Source: Pseudomonas sp. G2-4
GTDB taxonomy: Bacteria; Pseudomonadota; Gammaproteobacteria; Pseudomonadales; Pseudomonadaceae
Assembly: GCF_030064125.1 (NCBI RefSeq)
Contig: NZ_CP125957.1
Span: forward strand, 3,596,001 to 3,660,000
Reading direction: 5' to 3'
DNA: 64,000 nt
In this document: positions 16,251-26,367 of the stretch, piece after piece
How positions within the stretch are numbered: position 1 is the stretch's first letter
Layout of the letters: each line of letters opens with the position of its first letter
The notes under the pieces: model-generated
What the model saw: only the letters and a program-made list of their open reading frames with translations
Databases searched by the model: none
What the model was told of the DNA's origin: nothing
Translations under genes and position numbers: made by a program

Positions 16251-19200
16251 TCAATTTGGGAGATGTTTTTTATTGGCCGGATCTTCCAATACCCCTTTAA
16301 CCGTTAAAGCAAGGAGTTCTGGGCTTTTACCAAGGTTACTTGAGTTCCAGACCCTTCGCGGGTTACGAAGGACACAAATAAGATAGTAGTCAGAAATGAT
16401 TTCACCTTGCTGCTCCATATTGTATATCGGATAAAATCCCGCTTTCTGTCAGGGTATATCTGTAGGCTTCCTCTCCGCGACGGGTTACCGTCAGTCCGGC
16501 TTTCTTGACAGGACAACCAAGTTGATATTGCCAAACATGGGTCATTTCGTGCATGAATAGCGCTTTGTCCCTATCGTCTCGTGTATCAGAAAAATCATCC
16601 TTGTAGTACGCAGTACTTGCCGGAAAATACATCTCCCCATTAGGCGTAACAGCCGTATTCTGAAACCCGAAAAACAACCACCACCCACCGTGATGAACCT
16701 TAACTTTGCTGTAATTTATTGAATCTTTGAATACAGTTCTTGCCATGGTGATTTCACCCAGTGTCAATGCGCGCGCCTTACCTTTTGGCAACGGAACGTT
16801 CTGCACGGAAGTACCCACATTTGTATCGTTGGTGGTGATGGTCATTGCGTCCAGGTCAATCTCCAGAGGTGCCTGGGCGCTCTGCGCAGCGCAACAGAAT
16901 GGTTTCACGCCTTCTGACGGAAATAATGTCAATCGTTTGATTTGAGTCGGCTTCTGGGTCACGAGGCGCTGTGTATAACCCTGCTCATCAGTCACCCCAT
17001 CGAGAATGCTGTCGTCAGCCAAAGTCGCCGCATACTTCAAGCTGCCTGCCAACTCCCCGTTAGGGCTGATCAAACGAAGTTGTTCGTCATAGACCGCATC
17101 CGGTAGCTCAATCTTCAAATTCCCCGGCACCAGGGTATTAACACTCATGGTCCGACCATCCCTGTCAGTCACCCCACTGAACACCTCGCCCTGTTGCGTC
17201 GTGACGCGGTAGCGGGTAAAGGGCATCGGTGCCCGGGCCTCGTCTTTGAGCGAATAGCCAGCGGCATAACCGGCGGGTAATGGTGATGTCGGCGTATTCA
17301 GACGGGCACCACTGATCTTTTCCACATGGGGCGCTTTCAGGTAAATATTGCCCGGCGCGCCCAGTTCGATCTCGCCATCCTTCAGGCGGATGTAGGCACC
17401 GCCGCAATTGAGCACCAGTTCTTGCGGTGCGCTGATTTCTACCCGCCCCTGCAAGCTTTCAATCTTGATGTCGGTCTTCGCCAGGGCGTGGAGATGGCTT
17501 TTTTGGGCGTGCAATTCGACTGTGCCTTCGGCAGCCTTGAGCTGTAGGGCTGCCTCTTTGGCGAACACACTGATGCCGCCTTGCGCGGTGGCGGTGATGT
17601 CATGTCCAGCACTGATATCGGCGTTGTGCGCAGCCGTGATGCCAACGCTTTCAGCCCCCGAGGCCAGGCATACGGCTTCGGGGCTGACCATGCCGATTCC
17701 GCCCGGGGCATGGACCAGTACGCCAGGTTGCGTCAAGCCGTTGAGTGCCCGGCCAAGGCGTTGCTGGCTGGCGGTACACTGGGTGTCGCTTTAGCGCTGC
17801 GGGCGGCATTGGCCAGGGAGCGCGCCAGGGCCAACGCACTTTCCAGTTGCGCGATGGCAGCACTCATATCGAGTTGCCCGCCCAAGGCCTTGGCCTGCTC
17901 ATCCGCACTGATAAACAGCCCCTTGCCCCCCCGAATCGCCCCCCAACCATCGGTGCGCAACTCAAACCCTTCCCCGCGTTTTTTCTTCTGCGCATCCACC
18001 AGATGCCCCAGGTTCAGCTGGCTCTTGCCCCCATGCTCGGTACTGAGCTTGACGTGCTCCTTCCCCCGCGTGTCGTCCATGCGCAGTTTGTTGTTGGCCG
18101 GGGTGCGCAGGACGTTGCGTTTTTCGTTGCGTGCGGTGACCAGGTCGGGATGTTCATTGTCGTGCAGGGCGTGGGCGATGTAGGGGCGGTCCGGGTCGCC
18201 TTGTTCGAAGGCCACCGCCACTTCGGTGCCGGCCAGCAGCGGGAAATGCAGGCCGTGGGTGTCGCCGGCGTAGGGTCGGGCCAGGCGCAGCCAGAGGCTT
18301 TCCTGGCCGAGTTTCCAGGTGTCGCGGTCGAACAGGAAGTGCACCCGGTAGCGGCCTTCAAAGTCGAGGTCGGCGTACGGGGCGTTGGCTTCCGGGTGGC
18401 TGACGCGGGCCGGTACGGTGCCGGCGATTTGCGGTTTGGGCAGCACCGGTGGACGGAAGCACACGGTTTCCGAATAGGGGATGGCCTCGAACGTGGCGAT
18501 GAAGCTGCTGTCGCGGGCCGCTTCGGTGCGCAGTTGGACGATCACCGCGCCAGGGCTGAACGCTTCGGGCGCGCCGCCGGAAATGTGCAGTACCTGGCCC
18601 GGCGCCAGGGTTGCGCTGCTGGTGGTGCCGCTGAGGCGGGTCTGGTCGTTGAGGTAGCGTTCGTGGCGCAGGCGCGCGTAGAAAAAGCCGCTTTCGCTGA
18701 GCAGGTCTTCGTCCTGCTCATAGCGGTCGCCCAGCACCCGGTAGGGTTCGGCGTAGTGATAGGCCTCGCCGTAGGTGCCCTTGGCGCGCCGGGTCTGGTC
18801 GACTTCGCCGTCGAGGAAGGCGTAGCTGTCCCCATAGTGGTAGGCACGAAAGTGCACGTTGCGCTCCACCACCTGATGGGAAGTCTGCAGTTGCCAGACC
18901 GCATCCTGCCCGCTGCTGACCAGCCCGGACTGCGGGCGACACGGCAGCTTGATGCCGCGCTGGTAATGCCGCTGGTCGTCGTGGAATTCCACCACGTCGA
19001 TGCTCAGGCGATCGTCGCTGGTGAAGCGATACCAGATGCCGACTTCGGCCAACAGCCGGTCGATGAAGGCCAGGTCGCTTTCATCGTATTGCATGACCTG
19101 CTCGCGCCGGGGGTAGTCGCGCACCAGGTTGAAGAAAAAGTCCTGGCCTTCGAGGTCGTGGCGGCTGCGCAGGATGTGCTCGACGATCTGCGGCACCGAC

Positions 19201-19593
19201 TGGTGCTGGTAGACACGAAACTGCTTGCCGCGGGCGAGCCGTGCCAGGCGCGGCTGCAAGGTGATTTCGTAGCGGGCTTCGTCGCGGGAGCCGGACAGGC
19301 GCTTGAACCCTGTGACCACGCCATGGAAGGTGCGCAGCGGCTTGATCACCGGCGGGGTAAAACCCTTGGGCGTTGGCGGTGGCGGCACGGCGTAGAGGCT
19401 GAAATCCGCTTGCCGGTTGAGCAGGTCGGTGGCAGCCAGGTCGCTCGGTGCAGGTGAACTCCACGCGATAGGTGAACGGCCGGCTCAGGTGTTCTTCACC
19501 CGCGAAGGCGAGGACGTCGAGCTGGGCAGCGAGTCGGCGTACGTGCAGGGTGTGGCGGCTGTGGTCGAAGAAGGTGCGTACGGCGGTGTTCAT
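16251..19593 (-). pseudogene. vgrG: Evolved VgrG spike with C-terminal HExxH metallopeptidase, disrupted by three frameshifts
   Basis: Type VI secretion VgrG. The start is ATG 19593 (GGAGA upstream) with NTAVRTFFDHSRHTLHVRRL. The frame is lost near 19450 (…FTCTE / DLAATDLLNRQADF…) and continues through the gp27/gp5-like core to a stop at 17733. It shifts again near 17750-17775 and continues as ALNGLTQPGVLVHAPGGIG through the DUF2345 region, a beta-rich linker and an HEMTH zinc-protease motif near 16540-16552. A third shift at a GGG run near 16430-16440 restores the C-terminus NMEQQGEIISDYY…KKHLPN, with stop at 16251. The effector domain resembles that of P. aeruginosa VgrG2b. Without correction the longest pieces are 551 and 444 residues. 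It is either a decayed gene or carries assembly indels; no T6SS structural genes are nearby. Confidence 0.85.
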
Positions 19594-20078
19594 TGCGCGG
19601 TCTCCATGGCGGCGGTTTTCGCCATGTCCGAAGCACCGATAATTCGCAGGTAATACCCTCCTCTTTCTGCGCTGATGCCTGGACAGAGGGTGGGTCGTTG
19701 CCGTCGCTCTGCTTTCTGTCAATTTCGGCTGCACAGGCTAAGCGCAAGACCTGAAGCTCGACACCCTTGATCGGCTGCCTGCCAACCGGAAAAGAAGAAA
19801 CTTACGAAGAGATACGAGAATCTCCTACAGACTGACCTTACGCGACATACATGCTCATAATAACTATTCGTACTTATGTAATCCCACTGGGCTGCGCAGC
19901 GCGCCCCTTTTTTGCGATTGCTGCGCAATCGAGCGGGAGCAAGCTCCCTCGCCACAGGGTCGTGTTCACAGAGGTCAAACGAAGTTGAGCAGGTCCTCCC
20001 CGCCGTTTCCCAGTAAACTCTGCTTCTTTTTTAGCCGCCCCTCTTCACGCGGCCACCATCTGTTTCCTGGAGTTCACC
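19594..20078. other. Intergenic region upstream of vgrG and sbcD with a REP pair
   Basis: The first 280 bases are AT-rich and probably hold the vgrG promoter, but no boxes could be assigned. A REP pair occupies about 19889-19965 (GGGCTGCGCAGC…, then GATTGCTGCGCAATC and GAGCGGGAGCAAGCTCCCTCGCCAC). The last 110 bases are the sbcD leader. No small gene is convincing here. Confidence 0.6.
19889..19966. repeat. REP element pair (GTGGCGAGGGAGC type)
   Basis: An intact right arm GCGGGAGCAAGCTCCCTCGCCAC with a truncated left arm and a GATTGCTGCGCAATC palindrome between. Confidence 0.8.
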
Positions 20079-21323
20079 TTGCGTCTGTTTCACACCTCCG
20101 ACTGGCATCTGGGCCAAAACCTCCACGGCCAGGAACGCGACTTCGAACACGCCTGTTTCCTCGACTGGCTGCTGCGCCAGCTCACCAACGAAAAACCCGA
20201 TGTGCTGCTGATCGCCGGCGATATCTTCGACACCGTGAACCCGCCGGTCAAAGCCCAGGAGCGGCTGTACGACTTCATCGTCAGCGCCCATGAACAAAAC
20301 GCCAACCTGACCATCGTGATGATCGCCGGTAACCACGATTCCGGCTCGCGCATCGAACTGCCGGCGCCGCTGATGCGGCGCTTGCGCACCCATGCCCTGG
20401 GCCGGGTGTTGTGGCTGGACGACGGCCAATTGGACGTCGAGCGCCTGTTGCTGCCGTTGCCCGACGCCAAGGGCAAGGTCAAGGCCTGGTGCCTGGCCCT
20501 GCCGTTCCTGCGGCCCGCCGAAGTCACCGGCGCGCAGTTGGGTGATGACTACCTGCGGGGCATCGGCCAAGTGCATGAATGGCTGATCGCCGCCGCCAAC
20601 GGCAAGCGCAAGAAAGGCCAGGCGTTGATCGCCATCAGCCATGCGCACATGGCCGGCGGTTCGGTGTCCGAGGATTCCGAGCGCAGCCTGATCATCGGCA
20701 ACGCCGAAGCGCTGCCCGCCAGCCTGTTCGGTCCGAGCATCAGCTATGTCGCCCTCGGCCACTTGCACAAGCCGCAGAAGGTCAACGGTGAAGAACGCAT
20801 CCGCTACAGCGGCTCGCCGATTCCACTGTCGTTCTCGGAGATTGGCTATCAGCACCAGATTCTCGACGTCACCCTGGACGGCGAAACCCTGGTCAAGGTC
20901 GAGCCACGGCTGATTCCCCGTGCCGTCAACCTGCAACGCCTGGGCCCTGCGCCGCTGGCCGAGATCCTGGTGCAACTCAAGGAGCTGCCCGACATCGACC
21001 TGCTGGCCGATGTCCAGCGTCAGCCCTGGCTGGAGGTGCGGGTGCGCCTCGACGAGCCACAGCCAGACCTGCGTCATCAGGTGGAAACCGCGCTGCAAGG
21101 CAAAGCCGTGCGGCTGGTGCGGATCGCCGCCGAGTACGCCGGCAACGGTGGCAGCGGCAGCGCCGATGACGGCGCCGCGCTGATCGAGTTGGACCAACTC
21201 AGCCCCCAGGAACTGTTCAGCCGCGCGTGGCAGGACACCTACGGCAACGACGTGGACGAACAGACCCTCAAGGATTTCGCCGTGCTGTTGCAAGACGTGC
21301 AGATGGAGAGCGAACAGCCATGA
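20079..21323 (+). CDS. sbcD: Exonuclease subunit SbcD (Mre11-type nuclease)
   Basis: 414 residues from TTG 20079, with GGAG at 20069-20072. The phosphoesterase motifs of Mre11/SbcD are present in order: HTSDWHLGQ (about 5-13), LIAGDIFD (about 45-52), IAGNHDSG (about 86-93), ISHAHM (about 186-191) and LGHLHKPQ (about 226-233). With SbcC it forms the ATP-dependent Mn2+ nuclease that opens DNA hairpins and trims protein-blocked ends. The stop overlaps the sbcC start by 4 bases. A complex that cleaves palindromic DNA is notable in a region this rich in inverted repeats. Confidence 0.95.
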   Translation: MRLFHTSDWHLGQNLHGQERDFEHACFLDWLLRQLTNEKPDVLLIAGDIFDTVNPPVKAQERLYDFIVSAHEQNANLTIVMIAGNHDSGSRIELPAPLMRRLRTHALGRVLWLDDGQLDVERLLLPLPDAKGKVKAWCLALPFLRPAEVTGAQLGDDYLRGIGQVHEWLIAAANGKRKKGQALIAISHAHMAGGSVSEDSERSLIIGNAEALPASLFGPSISYVALGHLHKPQKVNGEERIRYSGSPIPLSFSEIGYQHQILDVTLDGETLVKVEPRLIPRAVNLQRLGPAPLAEILVQLKELPDIDLLADVQRQPWLEVRVRLDEPQPDLRHQVETALQGKAVRLVRIAAEYAGNGGSGSADDGAALIELDQLSPQELFSRAWQDTYGNDVDEQTLKDFAVLLQDVQMESEQP

Positions 21324-24300
21324 AGATCCTCGCCATCCGCCTCAAGAACCTCGCCTCCCTGGCCGGCCCTTTCGAAATCGATTTCACCGCCGAACCCTTG
21401 GCCAGCGCTGGCTTGTTCGCCATCACCGGCCCCACGGGTGCCGGCAAGAGTACGCTGCTCGACGCCCTGTGCCTGGCGCTGTTCGGTGCCGTGCCGCGCC
21501 TCAACAACACCGGGCGCGATGCCAAGGTGCCGGACGCCGACGGCGACATTGCCACCGGCGATCCGCGCACGCTGTTGCGCCGGGGTACGGGCGACGGTTA
21601 TGCCGAAGTGGATTTTCGCGGCATCGACGGACGCCGCTATCGGGCCCGCTGGGAAGCCAATCGTGCCCGGGAAAAGGCCGGTGGCAAGTTGCAAGCCAGT
21701 CGCCAGAGCCTGCGGGACCTGGACAACGATCAACTGCTGGCGAGCCAGAAAGGCGAATACAAGACCCAGCTCGAAGCGGCCTTGGGCCTGAACTTCGAAC
21801 AGTTCACTCGGGCCGTGCTGCTGGCCCAGAGCGAGTTCAGTGCGTTCCTCAAGGCCGATGACAACGAGCGCAGCGAACTGCTGGAAAAACTCACCGACAC
21901 CGCCCTGTACACCCGCCTCGGTCGCCGGGCCTTCGACAAGGCCAAGCTCGCCAAAGAAACCCACAAGCAGTTACAGGACCAGGCCACCGGCGTCACCCCG
22001 CTGGCCCCCGAGGCCCGGGCCGAGCTGGACCAGCGTTTCAACGAAGCCCAGCAGCAACTCAAGGCCCAACAAGCCCAACTCAAGCAGCTGGAACAGCAAC
22101 ACATCTGGCTCAAGGACCTGCGCCAGTTGCAGGACGAACAGAGCAGCGCCGCCGAGCAACTGCAACAGGCCCAAACCGATTGGACCGTGCTGGCAGATGA
22201 GCGCCTGAAACTGGCTCGCCTGGAACAACTGGCGCCCCAGCGGCATCAGTTCATTCGCCAGACGGAGCTGAACCGGCAGCTCGAGCCCCTGGCGGTGCAG
22301 ATCCAGCAACTCACCCAGCAGCAGATCGACCTGCATGCACAGCAGGCCGAGCTGGAAAAGGCTCTGGAGAACGCGCATCAGGCGTTGGCCACCGCCAGGC
22401 AGCAAAGCACCGACACTGCGCCGTTGCTGCGCCAGGCCTTCGACGAGCAGAGCACCCTCGCCCGTCTGGCCCAGGACACGAGCCTCAGCGCCGAACGCCA
22501 GGAACAGGCACAACAGGCGTGTACCGAAGGCCAGCGCACGATCGACAGCTTGCTTGAACAGCAAAAGCAGGTGGCCGAGCGCTTGCAGCGCATCGCTGGC
22601 GAGCTTGAACAAAGCAGCCACCTTGCGCCACTGAGCGACGCCTGGAACGCCTATCGCGACCGACTTCAACAGTTGATGCTGATCGGCAATCGCCTGAACA
22701 AGGGCCAGGCCGAACTCGCCACGTTGGAGCACAGCGCCGCCCGCGCCGCCGAGGACCTGGCGACCCGCCGGCAAGACCTCGAAGTGCTCTACAAAGAAGC
22801 CGGCGCCGAACCAGCGGCGGTGGCCGAACAGATCCAACTGCTCGGCAACCTTCTGCAAGACAACCGCAAGCAACTGCGAGCCTTCGAAGAGCTGACGCGG
22901 CTCTGGGCCAGCCAGCAAGAACTGGACACACGCGGCGCCGAGCTGGAACAGCGCCAACAGATGGCGTTGCAGGAACGTGACCGGCTGGTGCGCGAAGGCG
23001 GTGAAGCGAAGGCCGAACTGACGATTGCCGAACAGACCCTGACGGTCACCCGTGAACTGCTGGAACGCCAGCGCCTGGCCCGCAGCGAAAGCGTCGAGCA
23101 ACTGCGCGCGCAATTGCAGGACGAGCAGCCCTGCCCGGTGTGTGGCAGTGTCGAGCATCCTTATCATCAGCCCGAAGCGCTGCTGCAAAGCCTCGGGCGT
23201 CACGATGAAAACGAAGAGGCCAACGCCCGCAAAACGGTCGAGCAGCTCAATGAAAAAGTCATCGACCTGCGCGCGCAATACAGCGGTGTCATCGCCCAGC
23301 TCAAGGAACTCAAACAGCAACAGGAACACCTCGCCAGCCAGCAACAGGGTCTGGCCCCCAGCCTTGAAGCTCACCCACTGTCGGCGCAACTGCTGGCCCA
23401 GGATTCGAGCAAGCGCGATGCCTGGCTGGCCCAGCAGAACAGCCAACTGCACCAGCACATCAGCCAGGACGAACAACGGCAAACCGCCCTGCTGACCCTG
23501 CAACAAGATGCCGTGCGCCTCTCCCAGCAACTGCGTGATGCCGAAACGGCAAGCCAGCAGGCATCACAGCAGCTGAGCAACCAGCAGCAGGAACTGGCCC
23601 GAGATCGCCAACGCCTGGACGATGAATTGAGTCACTTCAGCGCGCTGTTGCCGGCCGATACCTTGCAGGCCCTACGCACCGAGCCCGCCGTAACGTTCAT
23701 GCAGCTTGACCAACAGATCGCCCAGCGCCTGGAACAAGTGGAACAGCAGCGCGACGAACTCAGCGAACAGCTCAAGCGCCAGCAAACCCTGGAGAAAGAG
23801 CAGGACCGCCAGCAGACTCGCGTTCAGCAATTGGAATCGGCGCGACAGCAATTCAGTGCCCTGACCGGGCAACAGCAGGCCTGTCAGCAAACACTCACGC
23901 AGCGGCTGGGCGCACACACCAGCGCCGAACAGTGGCAGCAACAAATTGACCAGGCCCTGGAACAGGCTCGCCAAGCCGAGGCGACAGCCAATCAACAACT
24001 GCAGGAACTGCGTAACAACCTGGTGCAACGGGCCGCCGAACTCAAGGCCAGGCAGGAACAAGCCCAATCATTGAGCGCAGAGCACCAGGCGCTGGCTGCT
24101 GGCATCGCACAATGGCGCGCTTCCCACCCGGAACTGGGAGATGCTGCGCTTGAAGCCTTGCTCAGCCTGGATGAGCAGCACGTCAACCAGTTGCGCCAGC
24201 GCCTGCTCAACAGCGAAAAAGCCATCGAACAGGCCCGCGTGCTGCTGACCGAACGCGAGCAACGTCTGCAAAATCATAAGGCCCAGCACAACGGCAACCT

Positions 24301-24961
24301 GCTGCCGGAGCAATTGGCCGATGCCCTCACCGAACTGCAAACGCAATTCGCCGCCAGCGAACAACGCTGTGCCGAGCTGCGCGCCGAACAGGCCGAGGAC
24401 CAGCGCCGGCAGAACGCTAACCAGGCCCTGGCCCAGCAGATTGAACAGGCCTATGTCGAATACCAGCGTTGGGCGCGGCTGGATGCGCTGATCGGTTCAG
24501 CCACCGGCGACCGTTTCCGCAAACTGGCCCAGGCCTACAACCTCGACTTGCTGGTGCACCACGCCAACGTCCAGTTGCGCCAGTTGGTGCGTCGCTACCG
24601 GCTCAAGCGCGGCGGCAGCATGCTCGGGCTGCTGGTGATGGACACGGAGATGGGCGATGAATTGCGCTCGGTGCATTCGTTGTCCGGCGGCGAAACCTTC
24701 CTGGTCTCCCTCGCTTTGGCGCTGGGCCTGGCCTCGATGGCGTCCAGCACGCTGAAAATCGAGTCGCTGTTCATCGACGAAGGGTTTGGCAGCCTTGATC
24801 CCGAGTCCCTGCAACTGGCGATGGACGCCCTCGACGGGTTGCAGGCCCAGGGCCGCAAGGTCGCGGTGATTTCCCACGTGCAGGAAATGCACGAGCGGAT
24901 CCCGGTGCAGATCCAGGTCCGACGCCAGGGCAATGGGTTGAGCACTGTGGAGGTGAAATGA
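21320..24961 (+). CDS. sbcC: Exonuclease subunit SbcC (Rad50-type SMC ATPase)
   Basis: 1213 residues from ATG 21320, overlapping the sbcD stop; the frame extends further upstream inside sbcD. The N-terminal ATPase half has Walker A GPTGAGKST (about 37-45). Two very long Gln/Glu/Leu-rich coiled coils flank the zinc-hook CPVCGS. The C-terminal half carries the signature LSGGETFLVSLALALGLA and Walker B ESLFIDEGFGSLD. It partners SbcD in DNA end and hairpin processing. Its end overlaps the GST start by 4 bases (ATGA), so the three genes form one operon. Confidence 0.95.
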   Translation: MKILAIRLKNLASLAGPFEIDFTAEPLASAGLFAITGPTGAGKSTLLDALCLALFGAVPRLNNTGRDAKVPDADGDIATGDPRTLLRRGTGDGYAEVDFRGIDGRRYRARWEANRAREKAGGKLQASRQSLRDLDNDQLLASQKGEYKTQLEAALGLNFEQFTRAVLLAQSEFSAFLKADDNERSELLEKLTDTALYTRLGRRAFDKAKLAKETHKQLQDQATGVTPLAPEARAELDQRFNEAQQQLKAQQAQLKQLEQQHIWLKDLRQLQDEQSSAAEQLQQAQTDWTVLADERLKLARLEQLAPQRHQFIRQTELNRQLEPLAVQIQQLTQQQIDLHAQQAELEKALENAHQALATARQQSTDTAPLLRQAFDEQSTLARLAQDTSLSAERQEQAQQACTEGQRTIDSLLEQQKQVAERLQRIAGELEQSSHLAPLSDAWNAYRDRLQQLMLIGNRLNKGQAELATLEHSAARAAEDLATRRQDLEVLYKEAGAEPAAVAEQIQLLGNLLQDNRKQLRAFEELTRLWASQQELDTRGAELEQRQQMALQERDRLVREGGEAKAELTIAEQTLTVTRELLERQRLARSESVEQLRAQLQDEQPCPVCGSVEHPYHQPEALLQSLGRHDENEEANARKTVEQLNEKVIDLRAQYSGVIAQLKELKQQQEHLASQQQGLAPSLEAHPLSAQLLAQDSSKRDAWLAQQNSQLHQHISQDEQRQTALLTLQQDAVRLSQQLRDAETASQQASQQLSNQQQELARDRQRLDDELSHFSALLPADTLQALRTEPAVTFMQLDQQIAQRLEQVEQQRDELSEQLKRQQTLEKEQDRQQTRVQQLESARQQFSALTGQQQACQQTLTQRLGAHTSAEQWQQQIDQALEQARQAEATANQQLQELRNNLVQRAAELKARQEQAQSLSAEHQALAAGIAQWRASHPELGDAALEALLSLDEQHVNQLRQRLLNSEKAIEQARVLLTEREQRLQNHKAQHNGNLLPEQLADALTELQTQFAASEQRCAELRAEQAEDQRRQNANQALAQQIEQAYVEYQRWARLDALIGSATGDRFRKLAQAYNLDLLVHHANVQLRQLVRRYRLKRGGSMLGLLVMDTEMGDELRSVHSLSGGETFLVSLALALGLASMASSTLKIESLFIDEGFGSLDPESLQLAMDALDGLQAQGRKVAVISHVQEMHERIPVQIQVRRQGNGLSTVEVK

Positions 24962-25560
24962 GCCGCGCCACGCTCTATTCCTTCCGCCGCTGTCCCTACG
25001 CGATGCGAGCGCGCATGGCGTTGCGCTACAGCGCTGTCGAGTTGGACATTGTCGAAGTCAGCCTGAAGGCCAAGCCCGCCGAGATGCTCGCGTTGTCCAG
25101 CAAGGGTACGGTACCGGTGCTGCAGGTTGAGGGCCGGGTGATCGATGAAAGCCTGGAAATCATGACGTGGGCCTTGGCCCGGCATGATCCGCAAGACTGG
25201 CGGCTGCTGGATGATTCTGTGGGCCAAGCGTTGACGGCGGCGTTGATCGAGGAGAACGACCATCGGTTCAAGCTTCACCTGAATCGCTACAAGTACCCCG
25301 AGCGCTATCCTGAACAGCCGATGGAGCATTATCGGGCCGAGGGCGAGGTGTTCCTGGGCAGGCTGGAAACGTTACTTCAAGCGCGGCCATTCCTGGTGGC
25401 GGATCGCCTGAGCCTCGCCGATGTGGCGCTGATGCCATTCGTGCGGCAGTTTGCCCATGTCGACCGCGAGTGGTTCGCCCAGGCGCCCTACCCACATTTG
25501 CAACAGTGGTTGCAGCGGCTCCTGGAGTCCGAGCTGTTCGTGGCGATTATGGCCAAGTAA
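24958..25560 (+). CDS. Glutathione S-transferase family protein
   Basis: 200 residues. The N-terminal thioredoxin-like fold has a CPYAMRARM active-site-like segment (Cys at about residue 12) and KGTVPVL with the conserved cis-Pro. The C-terminal alpha domain has LSLADVALMPFVRQFAHVD, the GST N-capping-box region. It is closest in feel to the small Omega/Beta-like GSTs of proteobacteria. It is coupled to sbcC by a 4-base overlap. The substrate is unknown. Confidence 0.88.
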   Translation: MSRATLYSFRRCPYAMRARMALRYSAVELDIVEVSLKAKPAEMLALSSKGTVPVLQVEGRVIDESLEIMTWALARHDPQDWRLLDDSVGQALTAALIEENDHRFKLHLNRYKYPERYPEQPMEHYRAEGEVFLGRLETLLQARPFLVADRLSLADVALMPFVRQFAHVDREWFAQAPYPHLQQWLQRLLESELFVAIMAK

Positions 25561-25582
25561 CCATTTGAGATGAGAACACTTT

Positions 25583-25679
25583 TGTGGCGAGGGAGCTTGC
25601 CCCCGCTGGGCTGCGTAGCGGCCCCCTGAATTTGCGATTGCTGCGCAATCGAGCGGGAGCAAGCTCCCTCGCCACAAGA
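25583..25679. repeat. REP inverted pair
   Basis: GTGGCGAGGGAGCTTGCCCCCGC and GCGGGAGCAAGCTCCCTCGCCAC face each other about 45 bases apart, with GGGCTGCGTAGCGGCCCC and GATTGCTGCGCAATC between. Confidence 0.88.
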
Positions 25680-25702
25680 GCACTCCTAGCGAGCCAGGAG
25701 TA

Positions 25703-25828
25703 TCAGTCGCTAAGCAAACTCAACAATCGCTCACGAGCCGCTTCCAACTCACCGGAGTCCGGCTGGGCGGCTGAAACAATCGGAGTGGAGTAGAGAAACA
25801 GCAACATCACTGCCAGACGCATTGCCAT
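25703..25828 (-). CDS. 41-residue predicted exported peptide, unknown function
   Basis: A small frame from ATG 25828 to the stop at 25703. A plausible signal peptide (AMRLAVMLLFLYSTPIVSA) is followed by a short charged helix (GELEAARERLLSLLSD). AAGGA lies about 9 bases upstream of the ATG. It is far below usual gene-calling cut-offs. The next gene to the right on the same strand (26032-26211) is also a tiny exported protein. Nothing in the sequence indicates a function. Confidence 0.5.
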   Translation of the reverse strand: MAMRLAVMLLFLYSTPIVSAAQPDSGELEAARERLLSLLSD

Positions 25829-25964
25829 GGTGTCGATCCTTGTCCGCAAAGGAGTCAATTTGTCAGCGTCAAATTTAACCACATGGCCATATGATATTAC
25901 AGCAGGGATTTATCGAATCGCAGAAATTCGAACACAAGGATCACCCAACATCCTCCAAAACTGA

Positions 25965-26015
25965 CGAAGCCTGCGATCTTTTCTCTCCTGGAAGATGAAA
26001 AGATCGCAGGCTTCG
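25965..26015. terminator. Long perfect inverted repeat, probable bidirectional terminator
   Basis: CGAAGCCTGCGATCTTTT (25965-25982) and its exact reverse complement (25998-26015) form an 18-bp stem around a 15-base loop. The arms end in TTTT and begin with AAAA, which suits a transcription terminator working mainly on the flanking minus-strand gene. The AGCCTGCGATCTTTT motif also recurs as a common Pseudomonas intergenic repeat (known from the genus, not checked here). Confidence 0.6.
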
Positions 26016-26031
26016 GCCGTCGTGCGGGATT

Positions 26032-26211
26032 TCAGTGTTGGGTCTTGTGATCCAGCGCCGCATAGAAGTTAGCGCTTTGTTGCAGGTATTTCTCGGTGTA
26101 GCTCTGGGTACGATTTTTCTTGTCGCTGATCTCGACACTGGCACTGGCGGGCAGCGCCACGGTGGCCGAAATAGCGGAAGCGGCGATTACGGAAAAGAGA
26201 TTCAAGTTCAT
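26032..26211 (-). CDS. 59-residue exported peptide, unknown function
   Basis: The frame starts further up, but ATG 26211 has GAGGATT just upstream and begins a clean signal peptide (NLNLFSVIAASAISATVALPASA). The mature part is about 33 residues, basic and polar (VEISDKKNRTQSYTEKYLQQS). No cysteines or membrane anchor are present. It is followed by the strong inverted repeat at 25965-26015. The family is not recognised. Confidence 0.6.
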   Translation of the reverse strand: MNLNLFSVIAASAISATVALPASASVEISDKKNRTQSYTEKYLQQSANFYAALDHKTQH

Positions 26212-26367
26212 GGCGGTAATCCTCGGATTCAGTTGGCTGGCTTGCCCGGTTGGGCCGTGAAGCAAACTTACGCGCCGAGGCGTGCTGGCTTGAAATGCTT
26301 TGTAATACTAGCGAATATCAGTCTCGTTGATACAGCGGCGCAGGCCTTTAAAAACAAGGCCTGCGGT

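Noticed and set aside
17745..19457. A 570-codon plus-strand open frame opposite vgrG
   Set aside because: It mirrors the GC-rich codon pattern of the vgrG coding strand, has Gly/Ala/Val-rich composition with no domain, and no ribosome site. The minus-strand reading is an unmistakable VgrG.
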